From FEN-1088 sp031407985 (GTDB lineage: Bacteria; Myxococcota_A; Polyangia; Fen-1088), in NCBI GenBank assembly GCA_031407985.1, contig JANOJB010000130.1:13931-77930 (forward strand): a stretch of DNA of 64,000 nucleotides. Direction: 5' to 3'. How positions within the stretch are numbered: the stretch's first letter is position 1; each line of letters begins with the position of its first letter. A program made the translations under genes and the position numbers. A model generated the notes under the pieces. The model saw only the letters and a list, made by a program, of their open reading frames with translations, searched no databases and was not told the origin of the DNA. This document shows, in pieces, positions 1 to 10,498 of the stretch.

Positions 1-205
1 CGTAATGTACCTCCGGTTCCACGGAGGCGATAGCGCGACCCTTTCCTCGGCACGGGATCCTCTGCTTGCCGATCTATCAAGCGACCCGGGCGAAACCTCG
101 ATCTGAGCCTGGATCACTGATTACCCATCGGTGTTGATCTAACCCGCATTCGATCCAACTGACGTCAGCCTTTCGCTGTCGCCCATTCTTGCTTAAGGTG
201 ATCCG
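1..205. other. Left edge, no gene recognised
   Basis: About 200 bases before the first methyltransferase. A 6-bp hairpin, CCTCCG-GTTCCA-CGGAGG, lies at 10-27 with no T-run after it. I see no coding support on either strand and no clear promoter, so it may be the spacer after a gene that lies outside. Confidence 0.4.
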
Positions 206-889
206 ATGGCTTTTTCCTGGTTTCGGCGAAAGCAACGGGGTGGCATTCGAACGCGCACCGACTTGCTGAACCATTTGATCGCGGCCAAGGAATACCACCG
301 CTACCTGGAAATTGGGGTGCGTGATCCCCGCCACAACTTCAAACAGGTGCAATTGGTGGACAAGCAGAGCGTCGATCCCAACCCCAGGCGTCCAGTCACA
401 CACCAGATGACGTCGGATGCGTACTTCGCAAAACTTCAAGCCGAAGACCCGTCGTCCAAGTACGACCTGGTATTCATCGACGGTTTGCATTTGGCCGAGC
501 AGGTGGAGGCAGACGTCACCAACTCCCTACAGCATCTCTCCGATGGCGGATCGATCGTGCTTCACGACTGCAATCCGATGACCGAGGATGCGCAAACCGA
601 GGAGTACGACGGGAAGAAACACTGGAATGGAACTGTGTGGAAGGCGTGGGTCAAGCTTCGGGCAACCCGGGCCGACCTGTCGATGTGGGTCGTGGACATC
701 GACGAGGGCTGTGGCGTGATTTGCCGAGGCGCCCAGACGCCCTACCAGCTACCTACCCTCGAATACGACCGCCTGTCCTACGATTTTCTGCGCGTGAACC
801 GGCGCGAGGCACTGAACCTCGTCTCGGTGAATGCCTTCCTCAACCTCATCGGATCAGACCGCCAGGACGCCGGGACAAAAACAGCGTAG
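206..889 (+). CDS. Class I SAM-dependent methyltransferase (Methyltransf_24-like)
   Basis: A 227-residue soluble protein. An acidic motif I-like segment (YLEIGVRD, about residues 32-39) is followed by the strand-4 motif YDLVFIDGLHLAEQV (about 88-102) and the post-strand motif GGSIVLHDCNP. This is the pattern of Methyltransf_24 proteins that modify sugars or small molecules. The glycine-rich loop is weaker than in typical methyltransferases (IGVRDPRHNF rather than GxGxG), so the cofactor site may be altered. The start is supported by an AAGGTGAT Shine-Dalgarno at 194-201. It converges with a glycosyltransferase ending at 906, next to other polysaccharide genes, so a role in glycan decoration is inferred. 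The substrate is unknown. Confidence 0.7.
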   Translation: MAFSWFRRKQRGGIRTRTDLLNHLIAAKEYHRYLEIGVRDPRHNFKQVQLVDKQSVDPNPRRPVTHQMTSDAYFAKLQAEDPSSKYDLVFIDGLHLAEQVEADVTNSLQHLSDGGSIVLHDCNPMTEDAQTEEYDGKKHWNGTVWKAWVKLRATRADLSMWVVDIDEGCGVICRGAQTPYQLPTLEYDRLSYDFLRVNRREALNLVSVNAFLNLIGSDRQDAGTKTA

Positions 890-905
890 TCGGTTGGATA
901 AGCCC

Positions 906-1961
906 TCACCCTCTCTTCAGAACCTTCAGGTAGCGGGGAATCACCGCCTCGATTGAGTAGGCTTCCTCGATTCGGCGTCGCGCGCGGGTCCCAACCTCGC
1001 GGCGAAGGTCAGGTTCGTTGATCAACCTGACCAGTATCTCTTCCCATGCGTTGGCATCGGACGCGAAGAATCCATCGATCCCGTCGGTGACTACTTCTCG
1101 ATTCGCGCCTACAGGCGATGCGACCGCAGCGCGTCCCATAGCCATGTACTGAATCAGCTTGTAGGCGCATTTGCCCCGTTCCCCCATTCCCTCGGTCAGC
1201 GGCATGAGACCGATATCGATGGCGCCCAGATCCGCGATCTCCGAATCCGGTGCCCACCGCACAAACTCGGGACGCAAAGAGGCCAGCGCGCGTGGAGGCG
1301 GGCGATCCGCGATGACCCGAAACCGCGCTCCGGTTCGTTCGAGTGCACGGGAGATCCCTGGCATCGCGGCAATCAGATACTGATAACCCACGGCACTGCC
1401 AGTCCAGCCGAGCACCACGTCCTTGCCGCGGGCGTCGTTCGGCGCCATCTCACGAAAACGGGCGGTGTCGACCACGGTTGGAATCACCGTGGTCTTTTCG
1501 GGGACACCCGCGACCTCGGCCAGGAACGCGTTCCCCGCGATGACGTGATCGACCATTCCGACAAGCGCGCGAAACTTTCTGCGAGTCGACCAGTTCAAGA
1601 AGATCGCATCGTCGAAATCCAGAACCGTCCGGTGCCCGCGCGCCGCTGTTCTTTCGAGTATCAGCGTGGGCAACTCGCACATTGGACGCTGAAAAAGCAC
1701 CGTGTCTTCGGTGCGCAAATTCCTCAATTGGGAGAACCGTTTTAGAAAAGCCCAGGGCAAATACAACGGCCGGAACCTGTTGAACGGCCAGCGCAGGCGG
1801 GTGTCACCATAGACGCTGGGGTAGGGAATACGCGCCTGGCACGACAGACCCGCCCGTTCCAGTGCCGGAATGATCGCCAGCCCACGAACCCGCGCGGCGG
1901 GAACACGTTCTCCTTGAAGGAAGAAGACGACCCGTCCTTGTGCTGCCTCATCCGAGGGCAC
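906..1961 (-). CDS. Glycosyltransferase, GT4-like (group 1)
   Basis: A 351-residue GT-B type protein expected to transfer a nucleotide-sugar residue onto a surface glycan at the cytoplasmic face. The donor-site region contains KLIQYMAMGRAAVASPVG and the preceding LMPLTEGMGERGKCAYK. These match the C-terminal domain of group 1 glycosyltransferases, although the usual EX7E is replaced by a KLIQYMAMG variant. The start is a GTG lying directly after the TAG of the upstream flippase gene. The GGAGGT in that gene's last codons acts as its ribosome site, so translation is probably coupled. Donor and acceptor cannot be read from the sequence. Confidence 0.78.
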   Translation of the reverse strand: MPSDEAAQGRVVFFLQGERVPAARVRGLAIIPALERAGLSCQARIPYPSVYGDTRLRWPFNRFRPLYLPWAFLKRFSQLRNLRTEDTVLFQRPMCELPTLILERTAARGHRTVLDFDDAIFLNWSTRRKFRALVGMVDHVIAGNAFLAEVAGVPEKTTVIPTVVDTARFREMAPNDARGKDVVLGWTGSAVGYQYLIAAMPGISRALERTGARFRVIADRPPPRALASLRPEFVRWAPDSEIADLGAIDIGLMPLTEGMGERGKCAYKLIQYMAMGRAAVASPVGANREVVTDGIDGFFASDANAWEEILVRLINEPDLRREVGTRARRRIEEAYSIEAVIPRYLKVLKRG

Positions 1962-3506
1962 CTAAACACCTCCCAGTTTGCGCCGGACCTTTGTAAAAGC
2001 ACCGTTCACCAACCGGCGATCCTCGACCGGCAAGCCCAGCAAAATCATCGTCGTGACGTACGCGATCAATCCTGCGACGATGACCAAGCACACCCGTCCA
2101 GCAAGCGAGGAAGTCGTTCCAGCGACCATGCGTTCGGCCAGGAACGCCACGAGACCCGCCACAAAGGGTTTTGCCACCGATAGGTGAAAGGGATGCACAC
2201 GGTGTGTCACGGCGACCTGAACAAGAACCGCGATCTGGAGCAACGTCACCGTTCCCAGTGCCGCGATTGCCGTACCGACCACACCAAAACGCGGAATCAA
2301 TATGAGGCACGCGGAAACATTCACCACGACCGCAACCGCATTGTTCGCCAAGAGAATGCGCGACCGACCGCTGACCAGGAGTATCCACGCCGGCAATGCC
2401 AAGGTTGCGTTCACCAACTGTCCTACCGCTAGCACCGCGAGGGCCGTGGCCCCTTCCGTGAATCCAGGCCCGTAAAGCGATAACAATTCTCCGCGCAACA
2501 CGATGACGGTGGCCGCGATGGGAACGGCGGCGCTGGCCACCCAACGTGTGATCAGCACCAAGTTGGCCCGCAGTCGTTCCCTCTGGTTCAAATGCACCGC
2601 TTCCGAAAACATGGCCGCTGCGATGCTGTCGAACGCGTACCGCATGTTTGCGATAACGCGGGTGATGAACTCGGAGGCGGCGTATACGGCGGCCGCTCTG
2701 GTTCCCACGAACATGGTGAGTAGAACCACGTCGGCCCGCTGCATGATCGCGTTCAACATGTCTGCCGCGCCGAAGGGAACCGAGAATCGGGCGAAACCAG
2801 GCAGAGAGGGAGCCCCGATCGCACGCCGCAGCTCGCCGCGCCCGAAAACGCGTCCCACGGTGACCAGTGCCAGGGTCAGCGTAGCCGCTGACGCCACTAC
2901 GTAGGCCAGGGCAAGATGGGGCAGGCCGCGCCCCAAGGCCGCGGCGATGAGTCCCGCGCCGAGCAGAAACACCGGTTCACCCAGCCCGCGCACTATCAGA
3001 TTCGCGCGTGTCGCGCGCGCCGCAAGACTGGCCTGGACCAGGATCCACATGCAGCCCGTGAAAACGGCGGCCGGTGCCATCAGGCGCAGCGCGACCGCCA
3101 TGCCGGCTTCACCGGAAATGCGCGCAACCGGATCGGCGACGATTCCCAGCAACAGCGCGAAGCCCCCAGCGATCACGATACACATGCGCAAGGCGGTTCC
3201 CATGGCGCTGCGTACCAGATCGTGTTCCCCGCGAGCCCGGTGACCCGCGACATATCTCAGCATCGCCTTGTCGGCTCCGCCCGTTCCCCCGCGTGTCACC
3301 ATCTCGAGAATGGCGGCGCTGGCTTGATAGGTTCCGAATACGGCCTGACCGAACAGCCGCGCAAGGACGACGTGGGAAACCGTCAGAAGCGCTTGACCAG
3401 AGATGGTCAGCACCTGAATCGCACCGCTACGCGCGGCATGCTCGACGTCGGACTGGGGCGACGTGGATGGCGCCACGGGTGACGCATTCGGGTCAGGCTG
3501 ACTCAC
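1962..3506 (-). CDS. Polysaccharide flippase / oligosaccharide exporter (MOP superfamily, Wzx-like)
   Basis: A 514-residue multi-spanning membrane protein with roughly 12-14 hydrophobic segments after a hydrophilic N-terminus of about 25 residues. It has the layout of MOP/MATE-type lipid-linked oligosaccharide flippases (RfbX/Wzx). Visible landmarks are the TM1-TM2 region containing VARLFGQAVFGTYQA and the short FARFSVPFGAADMLNAIMQR segment around the middle. It begins at a GTG preceded by a GAGGGG-like site and is translationally coupled to the downstream glycosyltransferase. Together they suggest assembly and export of a surface glycan. I see no Wzy polymerase or Wzz in the window, so the pathway is incomplete here. 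Confidence 0.82.
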   Translation of the reverse strand: MSQPDPNASPVAPSTSPQSDVEHAARSGAIQVLTISGQALLTVSHVVLARLFGQAVFGTYQASAAILEMVTRGGTGGADKAMLRYVAGHRARGEHDLVRSAMGTALRMCIVIAGGFALLLGIVADPVARISGEAGMAVALRLMAPAAVFTGCMWILVQASLAARATRANLIVRGLGEPVFLLGAGLIAAALGRGLPHLALAYVVASAATLTLALVTVGRVFGRGELRRAIGAPSLPGFARFSVPFGAADMLNAIMQRADVVLLTMFVGTRAAAVYAASEFITRVIANMRYAFDSIAAAMFSEAVHLNQRERLRANLVLITRWVASAAVPIAATVIVLRGELLSLYGPGFTEGATALAVLAVGQLVNATLALPAWILLVSGRSRILLANNAVAVVVNVSACLILIPRFGVVGTAIAALGTVTLLQIAVLVQVAVTHRVHPFHLSVAKPFVAGLVAFLAERMVAGTTSSLAGRVCLVIVAGLIAYVTTMILLGLPVEDRRLVNGAFTKVRRKLGGV

Positions 3507-3708
3507 GCGGGCATCCCCTCACGCCGGCGGCGACCACGGGAACGCGCTTGTTGAAGGCTGGCCGATCGCGAGCCTGCTTCATCGTTCCCGACATTGGAAC
3601 GGCTGATCAGGCAAGCCGCGAGCCAATCAGATCCCGCGGCACATGCCGTTGCAAGCACGACGATCCCAAAACCTCGGCTTGGTGAAAAGCTACCACCTGG
3701 TCTTTTTT

Positions 3709-3744
3709 CACCGGCACCGTCACCGGCACCGTCACCGGCACACC
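3709..3744. repeat. Three tandem copies of a 12-bp repeat
   Basis: The unit CACCGGCACCGT occurs at 3709-3720 and 3721-3732, with a diverged third copy (CACCGGCACACC) at 3733-3744. It begins just after a run of six T and ends four bases before the stop of the Omp85 gene. It is intergenic (3507-3748). There is no U-tract on the minus strand after the repeats, so it is not a terminator for the Omp85 transcript. Confidence 0.9.
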
Positions 3745-3748
3745 GGGG

Positions 3749-5152
3749 TCACGCGCCAACAATCAATGTGAACCGCCAGATGTGGCTCTCGAGCCCGAAT
3801 CCGGCGTCGATTCCCACCAACGGCACGGCCACGGATCGTAGGAAGAACCGCAAGCCGCCACCAACGTCGGTGTGCACATCGCGCCTGAGATCGAACCCCT
3901 CGGAAATATAGGCCGAGTTGAACGAACGCAGGTCGCTGGGACGCACCCAATACGTCCCCTGCATGTTCGCGGGATCGGTGGGGAGGCTGCGAAACCAGAT
4001 TGCCGCCGAGTCATAGAACCCCAGCGCACGAAAGTCGAGGGAACCGATGGAGAACAACGGAAAGTGATACTCGGCACGGGCATTGAGTTGCGTATCGCCT
4101 CGAAACTGCTGACCTAGGTACCCGCGCAAATTGCCACCGCCTGCGGTCGATTCCCACCACAAGGGCAAGTCCTTACCGATGGTGCCACCCACGATATAGA
4201 TGAAGTTGTGTCGGCGAAAGAACCGGATCCCCTGCTCCCAGAAGACGCTCGCACGCCAAAAGCTGAAGTCGCTCTTGAAGGCGCGACTTCCCAGGTCCAG
4301 GTTACCGCCCAGCGCGGGACCCGTCATGATCGCGTGCTCACGAGCGCGCCAATCGAACGCCACGGCGGCGCGTCCCATGCCCACGATACCGCCTTTGGTC
4401 GTCGGGATATTGTCCGTCGGTAGAACATCACCGGTATTCGGATCGAACCTTTCCTGTTTTCCGGCGAGATAGGTGACCTTGTCCAAGCGCCACGAAACCT
4501 GCGTCTTAACGCGCCGAAACCATGCGACGCCCAAGGCGGGTTCCACGCCAAACAGATCCAGGGTCGACTGGCGCCACGGCGCTCTCGGATCTCGGCTACC
4601 CGCACTGATGTCATATTCCGGCGTGACTTGGCGCTGCGCGATGCCCTTCAGTTCCCAGTAGATCCAGCTGCCAAACAGCGCGGGATCGCGATACGCCAAC
4701 ACGGCACCGGAATCGAGACTCGCCAACCTTCCGCCGACAACCATTTGCTTGCCGCGCCCGAACAGGTTCCCGTGGACGAACAAGAGCCCCAACGATTTGT
4801 TGTTCGCGGACCACGACCCCGTCGGAACTGGTGCCCAGGGAAACTTGTCCTTGACGGCTATGTTGACCCGAACACCCTCGCCCTGGTTTTCCCACCAAAC
4901 GTTGACGTCGGCGAACAGCCCCGCGGTGTTCAACCGTTCGCGAACCGTCGCCAGCGTATCGGCTTCCAATGTGTCACCGATCCGAACCCCACACAGGGAG
5001 CGAACCGTGTCTTCGGCCGTCCGAACGTTGCCCATGACGCGCACATCCGTGATCCTCTCACCGACGGCGGAGGCCCGTTGCGGGGACAGCAACACAGCGA
5101 TGACGAAACCTACTGCAAGAACCGGCCGCAGCCGAGGAAGAGGCAGCATCAT
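3749..5152 (-). CDS. Omp85/BamA-superfamily outer-membrane barrel with one POTRA domain
   Basis: A predicted 467-residue outer-membrane protein. It has a signal peptide (hydrophobic core LAVGFVIAVLLSP, cleavage near ASA-VGE), one POTRA domain at about residues 27-100 (starting ITDVRVMGNVRTAEDTV), then a barrel of about 360 residues with alternating aromatic strands. The barrel carries the Omp85 lock-type LRGYLGQQF motif and ends in WRFTLIVGA. An ATG 27 bases further upstream is open but has no ribosome site. I chose the ATG at 5152 because of the AGGA seven bases or so before it. One POTRA and the small size argue against BamA itself. Other options are a TamA-, FhaC- or patatin-like Omp85 relative, probably handling a secreted or surface substrate. 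A truncated second copy lies at 14137-14376. Confidence 0.75.
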   Translation of the reverse strand: MMLPLPRLRPVLAVGFVIAVLLSPQRASAVGERITDVRVMGNVRTAEDTVRSLCGVRIGDTLEADTLATVRERLNTAGLFADVNVWWENQGEGVRVNIAVKDKFPWAPVPTGSWSANNKSLGLLFVHGNLFGRGKQMVVGGRLASLDSGAVLAYRDPALFGSWIYWELKGIAQRQVTPEYDISAGSRDPRAPWRQSTLDLFGVEPALGVAWFRRVKTQVSWRLDKVTYLAGKQERFDPNTGDVLPTDNIPTTKGGIVGMGRAAVAFDWRAREHAIMTGPALGGNLDLGSRAFKSDFSFWRASVFWEQGIRFFRRHNFIYIVGGTIGKDLPLWWESTAGGGNLRGYLGQQFRGDTQLNARAEYHFPLFSIGSLDFRALGFYDSAAIWFRSLPTDPANMQGTYWVRPSDLRSFNSAYISEGFDLRRDVHTDVGGGLRFFLRSVAVPLVGIDAGFGLESHIWRFTLIVGA

Positions 5153-5283
5153 CAATTCAATCCTAGCACCGAGGCGCATGCGGGGCGAAGTGGGGGGCGT
5201 GCATGTGCCGCGGTCCCAGGTACGTCAAGGTACGAGCACGATGTAGGACCCCGGTGCTGGCACCGACGCCGCCCGAAAAGCCT

Positions 5284-8355
<3,072 letters not shown>

Positions 8356-8415
8356 AAGACGCGTAGCCCGTCAGTGGGCGATGGGGACGACAGCGAAAAA
8401 CGGCTCACCTTATTG

Positions 8416-8443
8416 CGCGAACCGCGCTTGCGCAAGGTTCGCG
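8416..8443. repeat. GC-rich inverted repeat upstream of secA
   Basis: Arms CGCGAACC (8416-8423) and GGTTCGCG (8436-8443) are perfect complements. The 12-base centre, GCGCTTGCGCAA, contains an inner GCGC/GCGC pair. It lies in the 115-base gap between the methyltransferase stop and the secA start. Neither strand has a following T-run, so it looks like a leader hairpin or operator rather than an intrinsic terminator. The arm core CGCGAAC recurs in the palindrome at 9108-9129. Confidence 0.7.
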
Positions 8444-8470
8444 AGCCACGAAGTCGGTGGCCCACCCCAT

Positions 8471-9067
8471 TCATCGATCTCCCGTGGAAACCTGCAAAAC
8501 AAACGCCGATCGGGCGAACGGCTGCCAGGGTGCCCGGCAAAACCGTCCCAACTCCCGGCTCTCACGCAGCAAGAACCCAAGGCCCCTGAACAGCCACTCC
8601 CATTCGCGCCTGGTCAAGAACCCAAACGGCGCGCGGCTGCCGATCTTGACCCTATAGCTCTCGCCATGGCGTCGATTCATCAGGCGGTCGAACGCATTGT
8701 TGGGCGTGTCCTCGAGGATGAACACCTTGCTGCGGCTGACCCGCGCCGCTTCCCTGAGCAGATGCGTCTTGCGATCGTCGGGTACGTGATGAAGGACGAA
8801 GTTGAGCATCACGATGTCGAAGCTTCCGTCGGGAAATGGCAGATTTAGCCCATCAAACAGGCGAAAAGGCTGCCCTTGAATCCTGCGAACGTCGACAATG
8901 TCGACCAAATCAACCGAGACGCCGCGAGCGGCCAACTCGGCTGCGACATAGCCTTCACCGCATCCGACGTCCAGCACGGCGGTTCCCGCCCGAACATGTT
9001 CGGCCAGCAACGCCACCGCTTGGCGTGATTCACGTCGCACGATTCGAGAGTGATAGAGAATGCCCAT
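8471..9067 (-). CDS. Class I SAM-dependent methyltransferase (Methyltransf_11/UbiE-like)
   Basis: A 198-residue Rossmann-fold methyltransferase. Motif I VLDVGCGEGYVAAELA (about residues 32-47) is the SAM-binding glycine loop. VDLVDIVDV provides the acidic ribose-binding end of strand 2, and FDIVMLNFVLHHVPD is motif IV/post-motif. This is a complete, canonical small-molecule methyltransferase set, unlike the gene at 206. The substrate is unknown. A polysaccharide gene cluster surrounds it, so a sugar, lipid or quinone precursor is possible. The gene faces away from the glycosyltransferase at 9359 across a 291-base region rich in inverted repeats. No strong ribosome site precedes the ATG. Confidence 0.8.
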   Translation of the reverse strand: MGILYHSRIVRRESRQAVALLAEHVRAGTAVLDVGCGEGYVAAELAARGVSVDLVDIVDVRRIQGQPFRLFDGLNLPFPDGSFDIVMLNFVLHHVPDDRKTHLLREAARVSRSKVFILEDTPNNAFDRLMNRRHGESYRVKIGSRAPFGFLTRREWEWLFRGLGFLLRESRELGRFCRAPWQPFARSAFVLQVSTGDR

Positions 9068-9107
9068 ACGCGATTGAACAGCAAGGCCAGGACCAACCCG
9101 AAGTCTC

Positions 9108-9129
9108 CGCGCGAACTGGCGTTCGCGCG
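9108..9129. repeat. Perfect 9-bp inverted repeat with 4-base loop
   Basis: CGCGCGAAC (9108-9116), loop TGGC, GTTCGCGCG (9121-9129). It lies in the divergent intergenic region 9068-9358. A second small palindrome, CCCCG-TGT-CGGGG, follows at once (9131-9143), and a third, GGGCG-TCAA-CGCCC, lies at 9213-9226. No adjacent T-run. It could be a regulator-binding site or a hairpin in the leader of the minus-strand methyltransferase. Confidence 0.75.
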
Positions 9130-9130
9130 T

Positions 9131-9143
9131 CCCCGTGTCGGGG
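9131..9143. repeat. Small inverted repeat CCCCG-TGT-CGGGG
   Basis: A 5-bp perfect stem with a 3-base loop, two bases after the 9-bp palindrome. Together they form a pair of consecutive hairpins in the methyltransferase/glycosyltransferase divergent region. Confidence 0.6.
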
Positions 9144-9212
9144 TTCCAACTCGCAAGTGCCCAATTCCGGACAGTTCACCGCGATTCTCCCCGCCGCCTT
9201 GCCACTGGAACC

Positions 9213-9226
9213 GGGCGTCAACGCCC
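9213..9226. repeat. Small inverted repeat GGGCG-TCAA-CGCCC
   Basis: A 5-bp stem (extendable by one T-A pair into the loop) with a TCAA loop. It is the third inverted repeat in the 291-base divergent spacer 9068-9358. The rest of that spacer shows no recognisable consensus promoter. Confidence 0.55.
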
Positions 9227-9358
9227 ATTCCCGGCCGAAGACGGAGCGTTGCCCATCGCTCGGAAGCTGCGCCTCGGTCGTACTGTCGCGCAAGATCGCG
9301 GATCTGGCGGCTGCGAGTACGCGTCCTTCATTGATCCTGTAGTAGAACCTCCGACGCG

Positions 9359-10498
9359 ATGTCGGGCCGCCACAAGGTCCTTTTCCTGATTCCCAATCTG
9401 CAGCAGGGCGGCGCGGAACGCCAGATACTGGAACTGGCAACGCGCTTGCCTGAGCGCTTCGAACCCGTCTTGTGTCTATTCAACGACACGATTCACTATC
9501 GCGAGTATCTGCCCCCAGGCCAGCCGCGCCACGTTCTGGGGGTGCCCCGCATGACCCGGATGGGGTTTCGGCGCCTCGTCGATGTCCTTCGCTCCGAGCA
9601 GCCCCAGATCCTGCAGACGTACCGGGACAAGACGAATTTCTGGGGCCGCCTGGCGGCGCGACGGGCTCCGGTGCCCATCGTCGTGACGTCGGTTCGCAAC
9701 CGCGCCATAGCGCCCCTGCACATGCTGACCGAGCGCTGGCTGTGCAAGAACACCGACCGCGTCCTGACCAACTCCGAAGGGGTTAGGCGCGAGTTGGTGA
9801 GGTTCGCTCGCGTCCCAGCAGACAAGATTCAGATCGTTCACAACTTCATCGACACCACCCGGTTTCGGCCTCCGACCGCGGACCAGCGAATCGCGGCGCG
9901 CGCGCGCTGGAACATCGCGGACGACGAGACAATCATGCTGTGTCCGGGACGGATCGCGTTCCAGAAGCATCAGTTGGGATTGGCATTGGCACTCGGCATG
10001 CTTCGCAAACAGGGTGGTTTGCCGCCTCGCGCTCGTTTGCTTCTGGCTGGGCGGAAACGCGATCGGATCTACTCGTCGATGCTCGATCCCTGGCTCTCGT
10101 GGTTGGGCTTGAAGAAGGAAGTCACGTACCTGGGCTCCGTTTCGGAGATGTTGTCGCTTTATCACGCGGCCGATTTGCTGGTCCTTCCCTCCTTGTACGA
10201 AGGGCTTCCGAACGCCGTTCTCGAGGGGCACGCTTGCGGATTACCCGCGGTCGTATCCCACGCCGCGAACATCGATGGCCTGGTCATCGACGGCGAAACG
10301 GGATTCGAGGCACCCACCTTCAACCACGGTCGGCTGGCCGAAGCGCTGGGCAAGATGTTGGCGAAGGGTCCGGACGAACGGCGTCAGATGGGCGCTCTGG
10401 GACGGGAGCACATCGTTCGCGAGTTCAGTGTCGAGCGCGTGCTCAACGAGATGGTGGCCCTATACGATCGTCTTCTGCGCGAAAAGGGCTTGGCCTGA
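9359..10498 (+). CDS. Glycosyltransferase family 4
   Basis: A 379-residue GT-B glycosyltransferase. The N-terminal acceptor domain opens with KVLFLIPNLQQGGAERQILE, typical of group 1 enzymes (GGAE motif). The C-terminal donor domain has the EX7E-type signature in PSLYEGLPNAVLEGHACGLP (about residues 278-297), where the two Glu residues contact the nucleotide sugar. Its TGA overlaps the ATG of the asparagine-synthetase-like gene by one base, so the two are co-translated and probably act on the same glycan. The start lacks a clear Shine-Dalgarno. A TAGAAC hexamer at 9343-9348 could be a close -10 box. Sugar specificity cannot be inferred. Confidence 0.87.
   Translation: MSGRHKVLFLIPNLQQGGAERQILELATRLPERFEPVLCLFNDTIHYREYLPPGQPRHVLGVPRMTRMGFRRLVDVLRSEQPQILQTYRDKTNFWGRLAARRAPVPIVVTSVRNRAIAPLHMLTERWLCKNTDRVLTNSEGVRRELVRFARVPADKIQIVHNFIDTTRFRPPTADQRIAARARWNIADDETIMLCPGRIAFQKHQLGLALALGMLRKQGGLPPRARLLLAGRKRDRIYSSMLDPWLSWLGLKKEVTYLGSVSEMLSLYHAADLLVLPSLYEGLPNAVLEGHACGLPAVVSHAANIDGLVIDGETGFEAPTFNHGRLAEALGKMLAKGPDERRQMGALGREHIVREFSVERVLNEMVALYDRLLREKGLA

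Noticed and set aside
2916..3685. Long plus-strand open frames opposite the flippase gene
   Set aside because: They are antisense frames of a GC-rich gene, rich in Arg/Pro/Ser, with no domain or ribosome site.
3701..3748. T-run plus GC repeats as intrinsic terminator for the Omp85 gene
   Set aside because: On the minus strand the T-run becomes an A-run after the repeats; no stem followed by U residues.
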